Assembly: GCA_934675685.1 (NCBI GenBank)
Contig: CAKURL010000009.1
Location: 1 to 54,048 of the forward strand
Direction of reading: 5' to 3'
From: an uncultured Candidatus Melainabacteria bacterium
Lineage (GTDB): Bacteria > Cyanobacteriota > Vampirovibrionia > Gastranaerophilales > Gastranaerophilaceae
Length of the DNA: 54,048 bases
Positions 51,236-54,048 of this stretch are shown one piece after another. The notes beneath the pieces were generated by a model. That model was not told the DNA's origin. It was given only the letters and a program-made list of their open reading frames with translations, and searched no databases. A program made the translations under genes and the position numbers. Numbering within the stretch: position 1 is the stretch's first letter; each line of letters starts with the position of its first letter.

Positions 51236-51922
51236 CTATAAATAAGGGGCGATTTGCTTCGGAAATTCATTTTTAAAATCGTTAGACGGGTGCCTTACAA
51301 GCTCAAATTTTTCTATTCCAAGAGCGTTTAAGGCACTTTTTGCAGTAGAGCCCAAGGCGATTATTTTTATATTTGGAAATAAAAACAAAAAGTCTGATAA
51401 AAGCTCATAGTTTGCTTCCAATTCTTTTTTGTCTGGAGTTTCAAACCAGCGCTTTTTTGCGCCCTCTTTTTCTCCTTTTTCTTTTTCATCTTTTACGATA
51501 TTAAAAGCAAAAGCATTCCACAAAACAAACTTACTTTCATCTTTTTTTGTGATTTCCTTCCAGACTTTGTTTGCCGTGATTTCGCCTTTTTTATATTTTT
51601 TTTGATTTTTTGAAGAATATTCTAAACCATATTTTTTATCCAACCCATATTGCTCAATTGTTTTTTCAGACGTCATCGCAACCCCAGAAAACCTCGCGCC
51701 CGTGCTCGGGGATTCTGCGATTAGAGCATAAGTTGCGTTTTTGGAATTGAGCAAATATTTTTTTAAGTTATTTTGGCGAATTATAGGAGCGTTTTCCCCA
51801 ATGTCCTCTAAATCCCATTGCGCCCAAGGGTTGAAGATTTTTCTATTTAACCTTTCAGGGTTGAAATTTTTTAATTTTTCTATAAATTCATTAACTTTTT
51901 CTTCGAAATTTTGTTCTTGCAC
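51236..51922 (-). CDS. uracil-DNA-glycosylase superfamily protein (GTG start)
   Basis: The 228-residue product resembles the UDG fold: IAESPSTGARFSGVAMTSE (motif 1-like), FVLWNAFAFN (motif region), IIALGSTAKSALNALG and VRHPSND, the last in place of the HPSP of motif 2. It probably removes uracil or related bases from DNA, but motif variation makes the substrate uncertain. The start is GTG at 51922 with AAAGGA 9 nt before. It lies after pnp on the same strand, separated by a hairpin and a repeat. Confidence 0.7.
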   Translation of the reverse strand: MQEQNFEEKVNEFIEKLKNFNPERLNRKIFNPWAQWDLEDIGENAPIIRQNNLKKYLLNSKNATYALIAESPSTGARFSGVAMTSEKTIEQYGLDKKYGLEYSSKNQKKYKKGEITANKVWKEITKKDESKFVLWNAFAFNIVKDEKEKGEKEGAKKRWFETPDKKELEANYELLSDFLFLFPNIKIIALGSTAKSALNALGIEKFELVRHPSNDFKNEFPKQIAPYL

Positions 51923-52182
51923 GGGTTTTCCTTTTTTACTCTTATTATTTAAATTGAAGCATATCTTTTTTAAAAAAGATATGCTTCTTGGAATTGTTTT
52001 GATTTTTGACTAAAGTTCGCTAACTAAAGCTTGCTAGGCTCAGGTGCTCCTGTCAAATCGGAGATTTGAAACGTCGCCATGGTACGGACTACGCTCTTGG
52101 CACTTGCTCAACGCAACTGCCTTCGAGCTTCGCACACCTCTGCCCTCGTTTTGCTCACTAAGCGCAGTCGCGCTAAAGTTCG
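51923..52182. repeat. 260-bp gap after pnp: hairpin and dispersed repeat copy
   Basis: No gene. 51956-51987 is a near-perfect hairpin (see its entry). About 52010-52193 is a copy of the dispersed repeat with hairpin CAAATC-GGA-GATTTG (52054-52068), the core ACGTCGCCATGGTACGGAC (52071-52089) and a TTCGCAC...CGCTACACTCGGG module. The module extends into the pnp coding end. Confidence 0.7.
51956..51987. terminator. 15-bp hairpin downstream of pnp
   Basis: GAAGCATATCTTTTT pairs with AAAAAGATATGCTTC with only two bases between. The T-run is inside the stem, so it acts as a processing or terminator hairpin; the role is inferred. Confidence 0.6.
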
Positions 52183-54048
52183 CTACACTCGGGATTTTTC
52201 CTCGTCGGTGACACCTTTAATTGTTAGGTTCACTCTGCCTTTGTCGTCGATTTTTTGAACTTTTACAATTACTTCTTGGCCAATTGTCAAATGAGGTTCA
52301 ATTGTTTCAATTCTTTCTTGACAGATTTGAGAAATGTGAACCATGCCGTCTTTTCCAGGAGCCAATTCAACAAAAGCGCCGATTGGAATAATTCTTACGA
52401 CTTTGCCTTTGTAAACATTTCCAACTTCCGCTTTGAAAGTCAAATCTTTAATCATTTTTTCTGCGATTAAAGCACCTTCTTTGTCGTTTGAAGTGATTGT
52501 AACTTTGCCGTCATCTTGGATATCAATTTCAGCACCAGAAGCTTCAATAATGCTTCTAATCATTTTTCCACCAGGCCCGATTACTGTTCCTATGTCTTCT
52601 GTAGGAATAGTCATAGAAGTCAATCTTGGAGCATTTGGAGAAACTTCTGCACGAGGAGCAGAAATTGCTTCTGACATGCAATCCATGATGTATAATCTGC
52701 CATCTTTTGCTTGTCCCAAAGCGCGTCTTAAAGTTTCATTTGAAATCCCTTTGATTTTCATATCCATTTGAAGAGCGGTGATTCCTTCTCTGTTACCTGT
52801 AACTTTGAAGTCCATATCGCCCAAGAAATCTTCGATTCCTTGAATATCTGTTAAAACGATATCGCCATCTTCTTCGTGGATAAGACCCATAGCAACGCCA
52901 CCTATCATGCATTTTACAGGAACACCTGCGTCCATCAAGGCCATAGAAGAAGCGCAAGTAGAACCCATAGAAGTTGAGCCGTTTGATTCTAAAACGTCTG
53001 ATGTAACTCTAATTGCATAAGGGAATTCTTCTTTTGAAGGCAATGCCGGAACATTTGCTCTTTCCGCCAAGTTCCCATGGCCCACTTCACGGCGCCCAGG
53101 GCCACGAAGAGGTTTAACTTCGCCAACTGAAAATCCTGGGAAGATGTATTTGTGCATATAATCTTTTGTTTTAACTGGGTCAACGCCATCAAGCTCTTGA
53201 GCCATTCCAGGGCCAGCTAAAGTGGCAACTGAAAGGATTTGTGTTTGCCCACGAGTGAACACTGCAGAACCATGCACAGTTGGAAGAACCCCAACTTCGC
53301 ACCAGATTGGGCGCACTTCCCAAGTTTTTCTTCCGTCTGCTCTAACGCCTTCGTTTTTAATCATTGCTCTCATGATTTTCTTTTCAAGAGCTTTGAATTC
53401 TTCTGCAACAAAGTCAATTCCTGTTTCTTCAATCATTTGCGCGATTGGGTGTTCGTCGCCTAAAGCTTCGATTTTTTCTTTAACAGTCGCTTTGATTGCG
53501 TCTAATTTTGCGCTTCTTTCTTCTCTATCAAATGTGTGATAAGCGTCCACAACTGCGTCATAAGCAGTTTCTTTGATGATAGAAGCAAGTTCAGAAGTGT
53601 CGTAAGGATTAACAAATTCTTTTCTTTCTACACCACATTCTTTTGCAAAAGCCAATTGAGCTTCGCATTGTTTTCTGATTTCAACTTGCGCAAATTCAAC
53701 AGCAGCCATAATATCGTCTTCTGTCACAAATTTGCAACCTGCTTCAACCATGATAACTGAATCGTGTGTACCTGCGATAACGATATTCATATCTGATTTT
53801 TCGTCTTGGCTGTGTGTTGGGTTTGCGACAAATTCGCCATTTATTCTTCCAACTCTAACTGCGCCAACAGGGCCTTCAAAAGGAGCGCCTGAAAGCATTA
53901 AAGCAGTGGAAGCGCCGATTATAGACAAAATATCAGGTTGTTCTTCTTGGTCGTACGCAAATAATTGAGAAACAATTTGAACATCGTTTCTATATCCTTT
54001 AGGCCATAGAGGTCTAATTGGTCTATCGATAAGTCTTGAAACTAAGAT
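52183..54048 (-). CDS. pnp: polyribonucleotide nucleotidyltransferase (PNPase), 5' end cut by window
   Basis: PNPase degrades RNA from the 3' end using phosphate and can also add nucleotides. The visible 621 codons begin in frame at the right edge (LVSRLIDRPIRPL) and cover both RNase PH domains, the linker helical region, a KH domain (TEDIGTVIGPGGKMIRSIIE) and an S1 domain (VGNVYKGKVVRIIPIGAFVEL). The catalytic GSTSMGSTCASSMALMDAG loop is present. The last three codons and the TAG come from the border of a dispersed repeat. About 80-90 N-terminal residues are missing only because of the window. Confidence 0.95.
   Translation of the reverse strand: MLVSRLIDRPIRPLWPKGYRNDVQIVSQLFAYDQEEQPDILSIIGASTALMLSGAPFEGPVGAVRVGRINGEFVANPTHSQDEKSDMNIVIAGTHDSVIMVEAGCKFVTEDDIMAAVEFAQVEIRKQCEAQLAFAKECGVERKEFVNPYDTSELASIIKETAYDAVVDAYHTFDREERSAKLDAIKATVKEKIEALGDEHPIAQMIEETGIDFVAEEFKALEKKIMRAMIKNEGVRADGRKTWEVRPIWCEVGVLPTVHGSAVFTRGQTQILSVATLAGPGMAQELDGVDPVKTKDYMHKYIFPGFSVGEVKPLRGPGRREVGHGNLAERANVPALPSKEEFPYAIRVTSDVLESNGSTSMGSTCASSMALMDAGVPVKCMIGGVAMGLIHEEDGDIVLTDIQGIEDFLGDMDFKVTGNREGITALQMDMKIKGISNETLRRALGQAKDGRLYIMDCMSEAISAPRAEVSPNAPRLTSMTIPTEDIGTVIGPGGKMIRSIIEASGAEIDIQDDGKVTITSNDKEGALIAEKMIKDLTFKAEVGNVYKGKVVRIIPIGAFVELAPGKDGMVHISQICQERIETIEPHLTIGQEVIVKVQKIDDKGRVNLTIKGVTDEEKSRV

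Overview
The window is a gene-dense, AT-rich bacterial chromosome segment using the standard bacterial code (TGA is a stop; prfB even carries the RF2-type programmed frameshift at an in-frame TGA). It suggests an anaerobic, fermentative, flagellated bacterium. The evidence is the [FeFe]-hydrogenase maturases HydG and HydF, a fused ADP-forming acyl-CoA synthetase, several radical SAM enzymes, FliM and FliN, a DUF512/PDZ radical SAM protein of the kind common in Cyanobacteria and Clostridia, and type IV prepilin-like proteins with FTLAE / FSLIE N-termini. My best guess is a gut Melainabacteria/Vampirovibrionia (Gastranaerophilales-like) genome. That is inference from gene content and style; no rRNA is present to prove it.

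Layout. 1-2951 (minus): uppS, rdgB, a GT-C-like membrane protein and the start of a Na+/H+ antiporter. 3016-4817 (plus): PadR regulator and DUF512 radical SAM protein. 4840-7884 (minus): a very unusual Clp-N/AAA/M41 protein. 8037-12874 (plus): phosphohexomutase, a three-repeat envelope protein, prfB, hisS. 12956-18321 (minus): prepilin, ADP-forming acyl-CoA synthetase with a radical SAM partner, glnA. 18469-23910 (plus): pseudouridine synthase, serS, two exported proteins, a radical SAM protein, a degenerate HD-GYP protein. 23914-29799 (minus): unknown protein, ATP-grasp protein, CtpA protease, GT-C-like membrane protein, DprA-like protein. 29919-38277 (plus): pcrA, secG, glyA, a WecA-type transferase, an AGCS symporter, gcvPB (a glycine/serine cluster). 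38278-40029: a 1.75-kb gene-free block full of hairpins and dispersed repeats. 40030-41784 (minus): a cysteine-rich prepilin. 42085-45601 (plus): XRE regulator, fliM-fliN-receiver, coaD, coiled-coil protein. 45602-48243 (minus): hydG-hydF. 48349-51235 (plus): second UvrD helicase and two small proteins. 51236-54048 (minus): UDG-like protein and pnp (5' end cut by the window).

Themes. (1) Genes start in two ways. Most have a Shine-Dalgarno sequence, but about nine start 5-8 nt (usually exactly 6) after a good -10 box with no Shine-Dalgarno, which predicts leaderless mRNAs. (2) Several enzyme-like proteins have lost catalytic residues: the AAA domain of the M41 protein and the HD-GYP domain. 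(3) Two otherwise unrelated proteins share a 21-residue N-terminal leader. (4) A dispersed intergenic repeat with compensatory hairpin changes occurs at four sites and abuts the stop codons of glnA and pnp. No tRNA, rRNA, CRISPR array, transposase or phage gene was recognised.
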